Notes: generated from the letters alone by a model not told the origin. Positions 28,771 to 37,868 are shown, numbered from the stretch's first letter. The stretch: DNA of 64,000 bases from Paraburkholderia bryophila (GCF_013409255.1 NZ_JACCAS010000001.1:3224001-3288000), one strand, 5' to 3'. Numbers and translations are program-made.

Positions 28771-29325
28771 TTAACGCTTCAGAAGGGCGTTCCAGCCGGC
28801 CAGGCCGATTCGCCGGAGCGTTTCCTGATTGCGTTCGTAGATGGCTTCCGCGTCGGGAAAAGCCTGAACCGCCCGCTCGATGCTGTCTTCACGTAGCAGG
28901 TGAAAGATCGGATACGGCGCCCGGTTCGTATAGTTCTCGATCTCGTCCGGCTCGCTGCCTTCGAACTGATAAAACGGATGGAAGCTGGCGATCTGAATCA
29001 CGCCTTCCAGACGAAGCTGCTTGATCATCCGTTCGGCGAAGAACAGGCAGTCGTTGTAGTCGAGAAAATCGCCGAGCGCGTTGGGAACGATCAGCAGCGT
29101 GGTATCCACGGCGTTCGGATCGGCGGCGATCAGGGTTTGAAGCTCGGTTTCCAGATCGGCCAAAACCGCTTCCATGTCCGTAGCGTCGCTAACGGCGTAG
29201 CGAATCTGGCCTTTCACATGCACCGCCTTCGCAAACGGACAGAGATTCAGTCCGATCACCGCCTCGGTCAACCAATGGCGAGTAGCGGCGATGATGGCGT
29301 CGTGGGATTCGGCGGGCAACGGCAT
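28771..29325 (-). CDS. DUF1415 family protein
   Basis: 184 aa. Begins PAESHDAIIAATRHWLTEAV and contains the family's NLCPFAKAV motif with a conserved Cys, then RNQETLRRIGLAGWNALL at the end. Start at 29325 (MPLPAESHD) fits the usual family N-terminus; two earlier in-frame starts (29364, 29385) would add hydrophobic residues lacking similarity. Soluble; function unknown. The CPFAK element resembles a thioredoxin-like or redox centre, but only one Cys is present there. Confidence 0.82.
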   Translation of the reverse strand: MPLPAESHDAIIAATRHWLTEAVIGLNLCPFAKAVHVKGQIRYAVSDATDMEAVLADLETELQTLIAADPNAVDTTLLIVPNALGDFLDYNDCLFFAERMIKQLRLEGVIQIASFHPFYQFEGSEPDEIENYTNRAPYPIFHLLREDSIERAVQAFPDAEAIYERNQETLRRIGLAGWNALLKR

Positions 29326-29400
29326 GGCAAATAAGAGCGGGAGAGCGTGAGAAGAAAGCGCCATTCTAACGGCACCGATCGGCACGGATGCCGATCCACC

Positions 29401-30042
29401 TCAACCCGCGGACGCCGCGCCGCAAGCCGCCGCAATCAACTGCGCCGCCGCCTTCGGGGCGGCCAGAATCGGCCCGCACCCCGGCCCATAAGTCTGGCTG
29501 GCTGCGTACACGCCTTCGATCATCAACCCGAGCGCGTTGGCCAGCGCCACCGGATCATCGGCGCCGGCGTCGGTCGCGAGGCCGGTGAGCCGCGCCATCA
29601 GCCGGGCCTTGTTGTCATACACGAACTGCCGCGCCGGATGCGCGACGTCCGGAAACTCCACCGACACGTTGACGAACGGACAGCCGCGATAGTCGTCGAC
29701 TGATGCACGCACCGCGAGGTCGTCGAAATACTGCTGCAATTGTCTGGCCGGCTCGCCGGGATGTTTGGCGAAACTCTTCTCCACATAGCCGAAGAACTGC
29801 TCGTCCTTGCGCTCCAGATAAGCCATCACCAGATCGTCCTTCGACGAAAACTGGCGATATAAGCTCATCTTGTTGACGCCCGCCCGCTCGACCACCGCGT
29901 CCACGCCGACCGTGCGCACGCCTTCGCGATAGAACAGTTCGTCCGCGGCGCGCAGCAGATGCTGCTGCGCTTGCGGTCCGGCCGTCTGCGCACTGCGCGC
30001 GCGTCGTGTGCCGGCCGCTTTGGGCGTTTCGCTATCGGACAT
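29401..30042 (-). CDS. TetR/AcrR family regulator, divergent from an MFS gene
   Basis: 213 aa. Disordered basic N-terminus, then TetR helix-turn-helix: HLLRAADELFYREGVRTVGVD, followed by AGVNKMSLYRQFSSKDDLV at about residues 52-70. C-terminal domain of the TetR_C_33/AefR-like kind with RGCPFVNVSVEF. It is transcribed away from the MFS gene at 30198, and the gap contains two palindromes suited to a dimeric repressor. Control of that transporter is a direct inference from arrangement. Confidence 0.92.
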   Translation of the reverse strand: MSDSETPKAAGTRRARSAQTAGPQAQQHLLRAADELFYREGVRTVGVDAVVERAGVNKMSLYRQFSSKDDLVMAYLERKDEQFFGYVEKSFAKHPGEPARQLQQYFDDLAVRASVDDYRGCPFVNVSVEFPDVAHPARQFVYDNKARLMARLTGLATDAGADDPVALANALGLMIEGVYAASQTYGPGCGPILAAPKAAAQLIAAACGAASAG

Positions 30043-30070
30043 GAATGATCACCTCGATGTATTTGACGCC

Positions 30071-30099
30071 TTGACATGTTACCGGTCAGTAACTAATAT
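30071..30099 (+). promoter_or_regulatory. Sigma-70 promoter of MFS gene with operator in the spacer
   Basis: Perfect -35 TTGACA (30071-30076), 17-base spacer, -10 TAATAT (30094-30099). The spacer is filled by an inverted repeat GTTAC-N6-GTAAC (30078-30093). A TetR-type dimer on this site would exclude RNA polymerase. Confidence 0.85.
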
Positions 30100-30110
30100 C
30101 GCAACACTCA

Positions 30111-30130
30111 TTGTGACAGATCTGTCACAA
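30111..30130. promoter_or_regulatory. Perfect 20-bp palindrome downstream of the MFS promoter
   Basis: TTGTGACAGA followed directly by its reverse complement TCTGTCACAA. It begins 11 bases after the -10 box, so it covers the first transcribed bases. It resembles a CRP half-site pair (TGTGA...TCACA) but the gap is eight rather than six bases. A second operator for the divergent TetR, or a site for another dimeric regulator, is likely. Confidence 0.75.
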
Positions 30131-30197
30131 GTCCTTTACCGAAGTCGTAACAATGCGAGCGGTGCGGCCTGCGGTGCCGGCATCGACTGGAGAACCG

Positions 30198-31481
30198 ATG
30201 AACTGGGCAGCGAGACTGATTGGCGGGCGTTTCCACTACGGCTGGTTGACGGTCGCAGTGGTGTTTCTGGTACTGCTGGCGGCGGCCGGCACGCGCGCCA
30301 CGCCGAGCGTGATGATGTTGCCGCTCGAGCATCAGTTCGGCTGGAGCCGCGCGACGATCTCGCTCGCGATCTCGGTGAATATCGCGCTGTACGGGCTGAT
30401 GGGCCCGTTCGCGGCGGCCGCGATGCAGCGTTTCGGCGTGCGTCCCACGCTGCTGGCCGCGCTCGGCACGATGGCGGCGGGCGTGGCGCTGTCGTCGCTG
30501 ATGACGCATCCGTGGCAGATGGTGCTGATCTGGGGCGTGATGGTCGGCGGCTCGACGGGCGTCGCGGCGTTGTCGCTGTCGGCGACGGTGGTGACGCGCT
30601 GGTTCACCACGCGCCGCGGCCTGGTGATGGGCATTCTCACGGCCAGTTCGGCGACCGGCCAACTGGTGTTTCTGCCGATGCTCGCGGCCATTGCCGAGCA
30701 TCACGGCTGGCGTAACGTCGTGTGGGTCGTGGCGATCGCGGCGGCGATCGTGATTCCGCTGGTCGCGTTTCTGCTGCCGGAACGTCCGGCCGACATGAAG
30801 CTGCGCCCGTACGGCGAAGCGCACGACGCGCCGATCGCCGCCGTCGGCAGCAAACAGAATCCGCTCGCCATCGCGTTCGGCACGCTCGCCATGGCGAGCA
30901 AGCGGCGCGACTTCTGGCTGCTGTTCTTCAGTTTTTTCATCTGCGGCGCGAGCACCAACGGCTATGTCGGCACACACCTGATCGCCATGTGCGGCGACTA
31001 CGGCATGACGGAAGTGCAGGGCGCGTCGCTGCTCGCCGCGATGGGCATCTTCGATCTGTTCGGCACGACGTTGTCGGGCTGGCTGTCGGACCGCTTCAAT
31101 AGCCGGGTGCTGCTGTTCTGGTATTACGGTCTACGCGGTTTGTCGCTGATCTATCTGCCGCACGCGTTTGGTATCGACTTCTTCGGCCTGCCGCTGTTCG
31201 CCGTGTTCTACGGGCTCGACTGGATCGCGACCGTGCCGCCGACCGTGCGTCTCGCCACGGACATTTTCGGCAAGGAGTCGGCGCCGGTGGTGTTCGGCTG
31301 GGTCGTGGCCGGCCATCAGCTCGGCGCGGCCTTCGCGGCGCTCGGCGCGGGCATGCTGCGCGCGAGCCTCGGGACTTACACGGTGGCGTCGATGATTTCG
31401 GGCGGGCTGTGTCTCGTGGCCGCGCTGATCGTGCTGCGTATCAACCGGCCGGCCAAGGTGCCGGAACCGCAGGTGGCGTGA
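30198..31481 (+). CDS. MFS transporter
   Basis: 427 aa with 12 predicted spans. Start ATG 30198 (MNWAARLIGGRFHYGW) has GGAGAA upstream. The opening FHYGWLTVAVVFLVLL and the motif GLMGPFAAAAMQRFGVRPT, then RRGLVMGILTASSATGQL, place it near the oxalate/monocarboxylate-type (OFA/MCT) carriers. Substrate not readable; the neighbouring TetR suggests an inducible uptake or efflux. A clean terminator follows. Confidence 0.9.
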   Translation: MNWAARLIGGRFHYGWLTVAVVFLVLLAAAGTRATPSVMMLPLEHQFGWSRATISLAISVNIALYGLMGPFAAAAMQRFGVRPTLLAALGTMAAGVALSSLMTHPWQMVLIWGVMVGGSTGVAALSLSATVVTRWFTTRRGLVMGILTASSATGQLVFLPMLAAIAEHHGWRNVVWVVAIAAAIVIPLVAFLLPERPADMKLRPYGEAHDAPIAAVGSKQNPLAIAFGTLAMASKRRDFWLLFFSFFICGASTNGYVGTHLIAMCGDYGMTEVQGASLLAAMGIFDLFGTTLSGWLSDRFNSRVLLFWYYGLRGLSLIYLPHAFGIDFFGLPLFAVFYGLDWIATVPPTVRLATDIFGKESAPVVFGWVVAGHQLGAAFAALGAGMLRASLGTYTVASMISGGLCLVAALIVLRINRPAKVPEPQVA

Positions 31482-31548
31482 GGCTGGGCAGTGCGGCAAG
31501 CCGGCAGCGAACCGCGCTTGGCAATGCTTGTCGGCACAGCTCACCGCA

Positions 31549-31570
31549 ACGGCCCCACGGGGCCGTTTTT
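31549..31570 (+). terminator. Intrinsic terminator after MFS gene
   Basis: 8-bp stem ACGGCCCC/GGGGCCGT with a two-base AC centre (effective loop four bases) followed by TTTTT. Confidence 0.85.
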
Positions 31571-31691
31571 GCATTGCAGCCAGCGTGAAAACTAACTGCG
31601 TACAGGTTGGAGCACGCGCGTCGAAGCCCGGTTATGCTATGTGGCCCCGGGCAGTTGCCCGTCGATCATGAATTTCGACCGAGAGAAGCGC

Positions 31692-32285
31692 ATGGCCAAC
31701 AAACCCGCCCCTACCGAAGTTGCCATCCACGAGCTGATTGCAGGCCGCTGGAGCCCGCGCGCGTATTCGAGCGAGCCGGTGAGCCGCGAGCATCTGCACG
31801 CCGTGCTGGAGGCGGCTCGCTGGGCCCCTTCGTCGTATAACGCACAACCGTGGCGTTTTCTCGTCTTCGATCGCAGCGTCGACGAAGTCTCGTTCAAGAA
31901 GGCTTTCGCCACGCTGGTGCCGTTCAACCAGGGCTGGAATGCGCCGGCGCCGGTGCTGATCGCGGTGACCACGCACACGCTGACCAACAAGGGCGAAGTG
32001 AATCGCTGCGCGCCGTACGACGCGGGCGCGGCCGCCATGGCGCTGGTGTTGCAGGCGCATGCGCTCGGCCTCGCCGCGCATCAGATGAGCGGTTTCGATC
32101 CGAGCGCGTTCCGTACGGCATTCGAATTGCCGAACGACGTCGACGTGATCGCGATCATTTCGCTCGGCCATTACGGTGAAGTCGACAAGCTCGACCCGGT
32201 GCTGCGCGAACGCGAAAAGTCGGTGCGTCAGCGCTTGCCGTTGGCGGATATCGCCTATGGCGGCGCGTGGAAGAAGGCGTTCTGA
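31692..32285 (+). CDS. Nitroreductase family protein
   Basis: 197 aa FMN-dependent oxidoreductase fold. The N-terminal RWSPRAYSSEPVSREHL and ARWAPSSYNAQPWRFLVF motifs bind FMN phosphate and ribityl groups; GLAAHQMSGFD and SLGHYGE are further markers. Such enzymes reduce nitroaromatics, quinones or enones with NAD(P)H; the natural substrate is unknown. Start at 31692 chosen for the GAGAAG upstream and family N-terminus; an upstream in-frame start at 31641 is less likely. Confidence 0.9.
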   Translation: MANKPAPTEVAIHELIAGRWSPRAYSSEPVSREHLHAVLEAARWAPSSYNAQPWRFLVFDRSVDEVSFKKAFATLVPFNQGWNAPAPVLIAVTTHTLTNKGEVNRCAPYDAGAAAMALVLQAHALGLAAHQMSGFDPSAFRTAFELPNDVDVIAIISLGHYGEVDKLDPVLREREKSVRQRLPLADIAYGGAWKKAF

Positions 32286-32338
32286 GCGGCGGCACGATTT
32301 GGGATCACGTCTTTCGTAGAAGATAGAAGGCAGTTAGG

Positions 32339-32366
32339 AACGCGCGGCGCTGACCGCGCGTTTTTC
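32339..32366. terminator. Bidirectional terminator between nitroreductase and MFS genes
   Basis: AACGCGCGG (32339-32347) pairs with CCGCGCGTT (32354-32362) around CGCTGA, followed by TTT. It abuts the stop codon of the convergent MFS gene. Confidence 0.85.
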
Positions 32367-33858
32367 ATTCCGCGTTGTTCCAATCGTCCTGCTCGTCAAC
32401 CACGCTCGATAGCGGCGCGGCAATGCTCTCGAGCGACTTGCGCTCGGCGTCCACGCCCCAGATCGCAGCAATCACCGCGGCCGCAAGCATCAGCGCCGAG
32501 CCCACCAGATAGCCCGAGAACACTTCGCTACGCTGATGCGTATCGATCAGGCGGCCGAAGAACGCCGGCCCCGCGATACCGCCCAGCGCCGTGCCGCAGG
32601 CGTAAAACACGGCGATGGCCAGCGCCCGGATTTCAAGCGGAAACGATTCGCTGACCGTTAGATAAGCCGAACTCGCCGCCGCCGACGCGAAGAAGAAAAT
32701 CACCATCCACGCGATCGTCTGCGTGACGACGGTTAGCAGATGCTGCTCGAACAGATAGCCGCTGATCGTCAGCAGGATCGCGGACAGGCCGTAAGTCGCG
32801 GCGATCATCTTGCGTCGTCCGATCACGTCGAACAGGCGGCCGAGGAGCAGCGGCCCGAGGAAGTTGCCGAGTGCGAAGGGCAGCAGATACCAGCCGATGT
32901 GGTCGCCCGGCACCTGATAGAAATCGGTGAGCACCAGCGCGTAGGTGAAGAAGATCGCGTTGTAGAAGAACGCCTGCGCGGTCATCAAGGAGAGGCCGAC
33001 CAGCGCCCGCCGTCGGTGGACGTTGAAGAGGGTATGGAATACCTCGCGCAGTGGCGTGTGGTCCCGCGCTCGCAGCTTCAGGCGCGTCAGATCGTGGTCG
33101 GCGAGCTCATGCCCCTCGTGGCGAAAGCGCGCTTCGATGCCTTCGACGATCGAGCGTGCGTCGGGCTCGTCGCCGTGCGTCAGCAGCCAGCGCGGACTTT
33201 CGGGCACCCAGATGCGCATCGGCAAAATGGCCAGCGCCAACACCGCGCCGATAAAGAAGCACGCGCGCCAACCCCAGTCCGCCGGCAGCAGATGCGGATC
33301 GAGCAGCACCAGCGAGCCGGCCGCGCCGAGCCCCGCGCCCACCCAGAACGTGCCGTTGATGCCGAGATCGGTCCAGCCGCGCACGCGGGCCGGCGTGAAT
33401 TCCTGGATCGTCGAATTGATCGCCGTATATTCGCCGCCAATCCCGGCGCCGGTGAGAAAACGAAACAGCAGAAAACTGGCCAGATTCCACGACAGCGCGG
33501 TCGCGGCCGTGGCCGCCAGATACAGCGCCAACGTGATGAAAAACAACTTGCGACGGCCGAGCCGGTCGGTCAGCCAGCCGAAGCCAAGCGCGCCGAGCAC
33601 CGCGCCGGCGATATAGGCGCTGCCGGCCAGCCCCACGTCAGCGTTGGAAAAGTGCAACGACGGACTCGACTTCAACGCACTCGCCACCGCGCCTGCCAGC
33701 GTTACCTCCAATCCGTCGAGCAGCCACGTCACGCCTAGCGCGACGACGATCAGCGAATGAAAACGTCCCCACGGCAAGCGGTCGAGCCGCGACGGCAAAT
33801 CCGTCTCGACGACGGCGGCGGGTTTTTCGTGGACAGCAGCGGTAGGCGGCGCGCTCAT
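32365..33858 (-). CDS. MFS transporter, sugar-porter/AAHS-like
   Basis: 497 aa, 12 spans with a large central loop. Motif A appears as GWLTDRLGRRKLF (after span 2) and again as GRLFDVIGRRKM (after span 8); VPESPRWLLTHGDE sits before the loop as in sugar and aromatic-acid carriers. The conserved Asp in span 1 (WLLDGLEVTL) fits this group. ATG 33858 with GAGGAG upstream is preferred over a TTG six codons earlier. Substrate unknown; no pathway genes are adjacent. Confidence 0.9.
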   Translation of the reverse strand: MSAPPTAAVHEKPAAVVETDLPSRLDRLPWGRFHSLIVVALGVTWLLDGLEVTLAGAVASALKSSPSLHFSNADVGLAGSAYIAGAVLGALGFGWLTDRLGRRKLFFITLALYLAATAATALSWNLASFLLFRFLTGAGIGGEYTAINSTIQEFTPARVRGWTDLGINGTFWVGAGLGAAGSLVLLDPHLLPADWGWRACFFIGAVLALAILPMRIWVPESPRWLLTHGDEPDARSIVEGIEARFRHEGHELADHDLTRLKLRARDHTPLREVFHTLFNVHRRRALVGLSLMTAQAFFYNAIFFTYALVLTDFYQVPGDHIGWYLLPFALGNFLGPLLLGRLFDVIGRRKMIAATYGLSAILLTISGYLFEQHLLTVVTQTIAWMVIFFFASAAASSAYLTVSESFPLEIRALAIAVFYACGTALGGIAGPAFFGRLIDTHQRSEVFSGYLVGSALMLAAAVIAAIWGVDAERKSLESIAAPLSSVVDEQDDWNNAE

Positions 33859-34047
33859 TGCTCGAAGTCTCCTCAAGTCCGAAAATTGGCGGCGTATCCT
33901 GTCGAATTCAGCAATATTCGTTCCGTCGGGCGGCCCTTACGCGTGAATGCGAGCGGTCCTCAAGCGTCAGTTGATGCTGGTTGGGCTTTCGTGTTACAAA
34001 GCCGCTCCCCTTTCTGTCCGCGCCAGCCGTGAGCGGCGATTCCTGCC

Positions 34048-35298
34048 ATGAACTATTGCGCGATTGACTTCGGTACTTCCAACTCGGCCGTTGCCGTTCC
34101 TGACGGCGGCGCGCTCAGGCTTGCGCCGGTCGAGGGCGCCTATACGACGCTGCCCACTTCGGTGTTTTTCAACACCGATGAAAACACCCGCGAGTTCGGG
34201 CGGGCGGCGCTGGCCGCCTACATCGACGGTTTCGACGGCCGGTTGATGCGTTCCATGAAAAGCATTCTCGGCTCGCCGCTCGCCGAGAATTCGACCGATC
34301 TCGGCGATGGCTCCGCGATCAAGTACACGGATGTGATCGCGATTTTCGTCGACCATCTGAAGCGCTCGGCCGAAAAGACCACCGGCGCTCCGATCAGCCG
34401 CGCCGTGCTGGGCCGCCCGGTATTTTTCGTCGACGACGATCCGCGCGCCGACCAGATGGCGCAGCAGCAGCTCGAAGCGGCCGCGCGTTCGGTCGGTTTG
34501 CGCGAGATCCACTTCCAGTATGAGCCGATCGCGGCCGCGTTCGACTACGAGTCGCATCTGACGGAAGAGGGGCTCGTGCTGGTGGCCGACATTGGCGGCG
34601 GTACGTCGGACTTCTCGCTGGTACGCGTCGGTCCGCAGCGCATGACCCGCGTGGAGCGCAAAGACGACGTGCTCGCGCACCACGGCGTGCACGTCGCGGG
34701 GACGGACTTCGACCGCCGCGTCGAACTGGTGACGATTCTGCGCGAGCTCGGTTATCAGGCGCTCGATCCGGAAGGCCGCGAGATCCCGAACCGGGTCTAT
34801 TTCGACCTGGCGACCTGGCACCTGATCAACACCGTCTACGCACCGAAGCGCGTCAGCGAACTCTCGCTGATGCGGCACCTTTTCACCGAGGTCAAGCATC
34901 ACGACCGTTTGATGCGCGTGGTGGAACAACGCTTCGGCCACGCGCTGGCGGCGCACGCGGAAGAAGCCAAGATCGGCGTGGCGGCGGGCGGCGAGACCGT
35001 AATCGATCTGGACGAAGTGGAAGACGATCTGCGCCTCGCGTTCGACGAAGCACAACTGATCAAAGCCGGCCAGGACGAAACGCAGCGCATCGTGCAGGCG
35101 GCGCGCGACACGGTGCAGGCCGCCGGCATTGCGACGCGCGACGTCGACGCGATTTACTTCACCGGCGGTTCGACGGGCTTGGCGTTTCTATCGGGCGCAT
35201 TGGCGGCGGCATTTCCCGACGCTAAGCCGGTATTCGGCGATCGTCTCGCCAGTGTCGCGACAGGTCTCGGTATTCACGCGCGACGTCTCTTCGGATAA
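34048..35298 (+). CDS. Hsp70-like ATPase (YegD family)
   Basis: 416 aa with actin/Hsp70 ATPase fold only; the substrate-binding domain and lid of DnaK are absent. Phosphate 1 motif IDFGTSNSAVAV at residues 5-16, phosphate 2 ADIGGGTSDFSLV at about 183-195, adenosine motif YFTGGSTGLAF near 370. YegD relatives are putative chaperones of unknown target. Single-gene unit ended by the terminator at 35357. Confidence 0.92.
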   Translation: MNYCAIDFGTSNSAVAVPDGGALRLAPVEGAYTTLPTSVFFNTDENTREFGRAALAAYIDGFDGRLMRSMKSILGSPLAENSTDLGDGSAIKYTDVIAIFVDHLKRSAEKTTGAPISRAVLGRPVFFVDDDPRADQMAQQQLEAAARSVGLREIHFQYEPIAAAFDYESHLTEEGLVLVADIGGGTSDFSLVRVGPQRMTRVERKDDVLAHHGVHVAGTDFDRRVELVTILRELGYQALDPEGREIPNRVYFDLATWHLINTVYAPKRVSELSLMRHLFTEVKHHDRLMRVVEQRFGHALAAHAEEAKIGVAAGGETVIDLDEVEDDLRLAFDEAQLIKAGQDETQRIVQAARDTVQAAGIATRDVDAIYFTGGSTGLAFLSGALAAAFPDAKPVFGDRLASVATGLGIHARRLFG

Positions 35299-35356
35299 AC
35301 CGACTAATCAATCGCATACCGCGAAGATAATCACCGCGAGTAGTTGGGATAGATAT

Positions 35357-35387
35357 AAAAAAACCCCGCCGAGGCGGGGTTTTTTTG
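35357..35387. terminator. Bidirectional terminator between yegD-like gene and cspA
   Basis: Stem CCCCGCC/GGCGGGG with GA centre, extended by A-run and T-run on both sides so it can serve both convergent genes. Confidence 0.93.
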
Positions 35388-35409
35388 CGTCCAGAAGGAA
35401 GCGTGAAGC

Positions 35410-35613
35410 TTACGCCGGCTTGATGTCGGCAGCTTGCTTGCCCTTCGGGCCCGTCTTCACTTCAAACGTAACCTTTTGGTTTTCTTGCAGCGTCTTGAAG
35501 CCTTCCGTGCGGATTTCCGAGAAATGCGCGAACAGATCTTCGCCACCGCCGTCCGGCGTGATGAAGCCAAAGCCCTTTGCGTCATTGAACCACTTGACGG
35601 TACCGGTTTCCAT
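35410..35613 (-). CDS. Cold-shock-domain protein (CspA family)
   Basis: 67 aa OB-fold nucleic-acid chaperone. RNP1 [11 protein letters not shown] (residues 13-23) and RNP2 DLFAHFSEI (26-34 region) are intact; KWFNDAKG opens the domain. These proteins melt RNA structure and act as antiterminators. AGGAAC precedes the ATG. A consensus-like promoter lies about 150 bases upstream, giving a long leader like that of cold-regulated csp genes. Confidence 0.96.
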   Translation of the reverse strand: METGTVKWFNDAKGFGFITPDGGGEDLFAHFSEIRTEGFKTLQENQKVTFEVKTGPKGKQAADIKPA

Positions 35614-35752
35614 ATTACTTGTTCCTAAAGATGGTAAATAAGGCCGAAGCCCAGAAAGTGCATGAAAATCAAGGAAGGGGTAATAGGACCAACCGGAGTA
35701 CCGTTGATGGGCGAACTACGAAAGACCAATTCACTCGCCGCTTGAATTCCTG
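35614..35752 (-). other. Predicted 5' leader of cspA-family gene
   Basis: About 139 nt between the predicted transcription start and the ATG, similar in length to the E. coli cspA leader, which senses temperature. No cold-box was confirmed. Confidence 0.5.
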
Positions 35753-35759
35753 CCCCGAC

Positions 35760-35788
35760 TTTATACGGCCATTTTGAGAGAAGGTCAA
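35760..35788 (-). promoter_or_regulatory. Promoter of cspA-family gene
   Basis: On the minus strand TTGACC (35783-35788), 17-base spacer, TATAAA (35760-35765). Spacing is optimal and both hexamers are near consensus. Confidence 0.8.
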
Positions 35789-36094
35789 CACTCTCCTGGC
35801 AACTTTCCACACATTCGGGCAACGGGCGTAAAAGTTGCTTACAAAGCTTGCTGTACGTCTGATTTTTTTGCCAGGGAGAACCCTTAGTTGGGCTGCAGCG
35901 CGAGGGTGCAACCGTTAAACTACGCGCCGCGCGTCGGTTGCACCTGACTAGAATGGACCGTCGCCGCATCGACATGCGTATCACCCCGTCCCGCTGCAAG
36001 CGACGTCACGTGGTGCCGGTATGGTTCGGATGCAAATTTGCATAGGTCCGAAGTCAGTGCTCAAGCACTCACTCCGGCCGACACAGGAGAAGAC
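35789..36094. other. Intergenic region upstream of the APC permease
   Basis: About 300 bases with no supported gene. No clear plus-strand sigma-70 promoter was found for the permease. Confidence 0.4.
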
Positions 36095-37690
36095 GTGAAA
36101 AGTTCTATACAACGGAACATCGGCCCTGTCGCGCTGCTGCTGACCGGCTTGGGTTCGATCATCGGATCGGGCTGGCTGTTCGGCGCGTGGAAGGCTGCAA
36201 AAATTGCCGGCCCGGCTGCCATTTGTGCATGGGTGATCGGTGCGGTCGTGATTCTCGCGATTGCGTTGACTTACGCCGAACTCGGCGCAATGTTCCCGGA
36301 GTCCGGCGGCATGGTGCGTTACGCGCGCTACTCGCATGGCGCGCTGGTCGGTTTCATCAGCGCGTGGGCCAACTGGATCGCCATTGTCTCGGTGATTCCA
36401 ATCGAGGCGGAAGCCTCCATTCAATATATGAGTACCTGGCCGTATCCATGGGCGCATGCGCTATTCGTGGACGGGTCATTAACTCACAACGGGTTATTCC
36501 TGTCCGCGGCGCTCGTGATCATTTACTTCATGCTGAACTACTGGGGCGTGAAACTCTTCGCGCGCGCCAATTCGGCGATCACGGTCTTCAAGTTCCTGAT
36601 TCCCGGTGCGACGATTCTCGGTTTGATGTTCACGGGCTTCCATCGTGAAAACTTCGGTGAAGCGAGCAGCTTTGCGCCGTACGGCTGGTCGGCGGTGCTG
36701 ACCGCGGTGTCGACGAGCGGTATCGTGTTTGCGTTCAACGGTTTCCAGAGCCCGATCAACCTCGCGGGTGAAGCGCGCAATCCTGCCAAGAGCGTGCCGT
36801 TCGCGGTGATCGGTTCGATCCTGCTGGCGCTGGTGATCTACGTGCTGCTGCAGATCGCTTACATCGGCGCGGTGAACCCGGCCGACGTGATGAAGGGCTG
36901 GAGCCACTTCAACTTCGCTTCGCCGTTCGCGGAACTGGCGATCGCGCTGAACCTGAACTGGCTGGCAATCCTGCTGTACGTCGACGCGTTCGTCAGCCCG
37001 AGCGGCACCGGCACGACCTACATGGCGACCACCAGCCGCATGATCTACGCAATGGAACGCAATAACACGATGCCGAAGATGTTCGGCAACGTGCATCCGT
37101 TCTACGGCGTGCCGCGTCAGGCAATGTGGTTCAACCTGCTGGTCTCGTTCATCTTCATGTTCTTCTTCCGCGGCTGGAGCTCGCTCGCGGCGGTGATTTC
37201 GGTCGCGACCGTGATCTCGTACCTGACCGGCCCGATCAGCCTGATGGCGCTGCGCCGGGCGGCGACGGATCTGGAGCGTCCGCTGCATATCCCGGGCATG
37301 AAGGTGATCGCGCCGTTCGCGTTCGTTTGCGCGTCGCTGATCCTCTACTGGGCCAAGTGGCCGCTGACCGGCGAAATCATTCTGCTGATGGTCGTGGCGC
37401 TGCCGGTGTACTTCTACTTCCAGGCGAAGTCGGGCTTCGGCGGCTGGGGCCGTGACCTGAAGGCGGCCTGGTGGCTGGTGGCCTACCTGCCGGTGATGGC
37501 GATCCTGTCGCTGATCGGCAGCAAGGAGTTCGGCGGTCGCGGCGTCTTGCCGTACGGCTGGGACATGCTGGTCGTCATCGCGTTCTCGCTGGTGTTCTAC
37601 TACTGGGGCGTGAACAGCGGCTACCGTTCGGAATATCTGGACGAGCGCGACGAGCATGACGAAGTGCTCGAAGGCATGGGCGCGCATTAA
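36095..37690 (+). CDS. APC-family amino acid permease
   Basis: 531 aa, 12 or more predicted spans. Begins at GTG 36095, preceded by AGGAGA; earlier in-frame starts add no similarity. The span 1 motif GLGSIIGSGWLFG and EAEASIQYMSTWP, then FNGFQSPINLAGEARNPAKS split across span 6 and loop, are APC hallmarks; length and layout resemble YveA-type aspartate:proton symporters, but substrate is not certain. Acidic C-terminus (YLDERDEHDEVLEG). Single-gene unit. Confidence 0.9.
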   Translation: MKSSIQRNIGPVALLLTGLGSIIGSGWLFGAWKAAKIAGPAAICAWVIGAVVILAIALTYAELGAMFPESGGMVRYARYSHGALVGFISAWANWIAIVSVIPIEAEASIQYMSTWPYPWAHALFVDGSLTHNGLFLSAALVIIYFMLNYWGVKLFARANSAITVFKFLIPGATILGLMFTGFHRENFGEASSFAPYGWSAVLTAVSTSGIVFAFNGFQSPINLAGEARNPAKSVPFAVIGSILLALVIYVLLQIAYIGAVNPADVMKGWSHFNFASPFAELAIALNLNWLAILLYVDAFVSPSGTGTTYMATTSRMIYAMERNNTMPKMFGNVHPFYGVPRQAMWFNLLVSFIFMFFFRGWSSLAAVISVATVISYLTGPISLMALRRAATDLERPLHIPGMKVIAPFAFVCASLILYWAKWPLTGEIILLMVVALPVYFYFQAKSGFGGWGRDLKAAWWLVAYLPVMAILSLIGSKEFGGRGVLPYGWDMLVVIAFSLVFYYWGVNSGYRSEYLDERDEHDEVLEGMGAH

Positions 37691-37762
37691 GTTGCGGCGG
37701 CTGGCCTGAAGGATGTTTGCCGGACGGTGGTTGGTTAGGTTTGGTTAGGTCCGGTACGAAAC

Positions 37763-37795
37763 AAAGCCCGCCTGAGGTGACTCAGGCGGGCTTTT
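37763..37795. terminator. Intrinsic terminator after the APC permease
   Basis: Stem AAAGCCCGCCTGAG/CTCAGGCGGGCTTT around GTGA, with a T-run. Also placed to end the convergent dioxygenase gene. A short tandem repeat (TTGGTTAGG twice) lies just upstream at 37731-37750. Confidence 0.92.
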
Positions 37796-37868
37796 CATTT
37801 GGCGTAATGATTTGGCGCGACGGTTGGGCGTTTGGCTACGTTGCGCCGCTGTCGCGCCCGTTGCCCGA

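Noticed and set aside
30111..30130. CRP/FNR site reading of the 20-bp palindrome
   Set aside because: The TGTGA and TCACA halves are separated by eight bases, not six, and the site lies downstream of the -10, unlike an activator site. Kept only as an operator of unknown owner.
35625..35999. Minus-strand open frame of 124 codons upstream of cspA
   Set aside because: It covers the cspA promoter and leader, lacks similarity and hydrophobic or motif pattern; the leader explanation is better.
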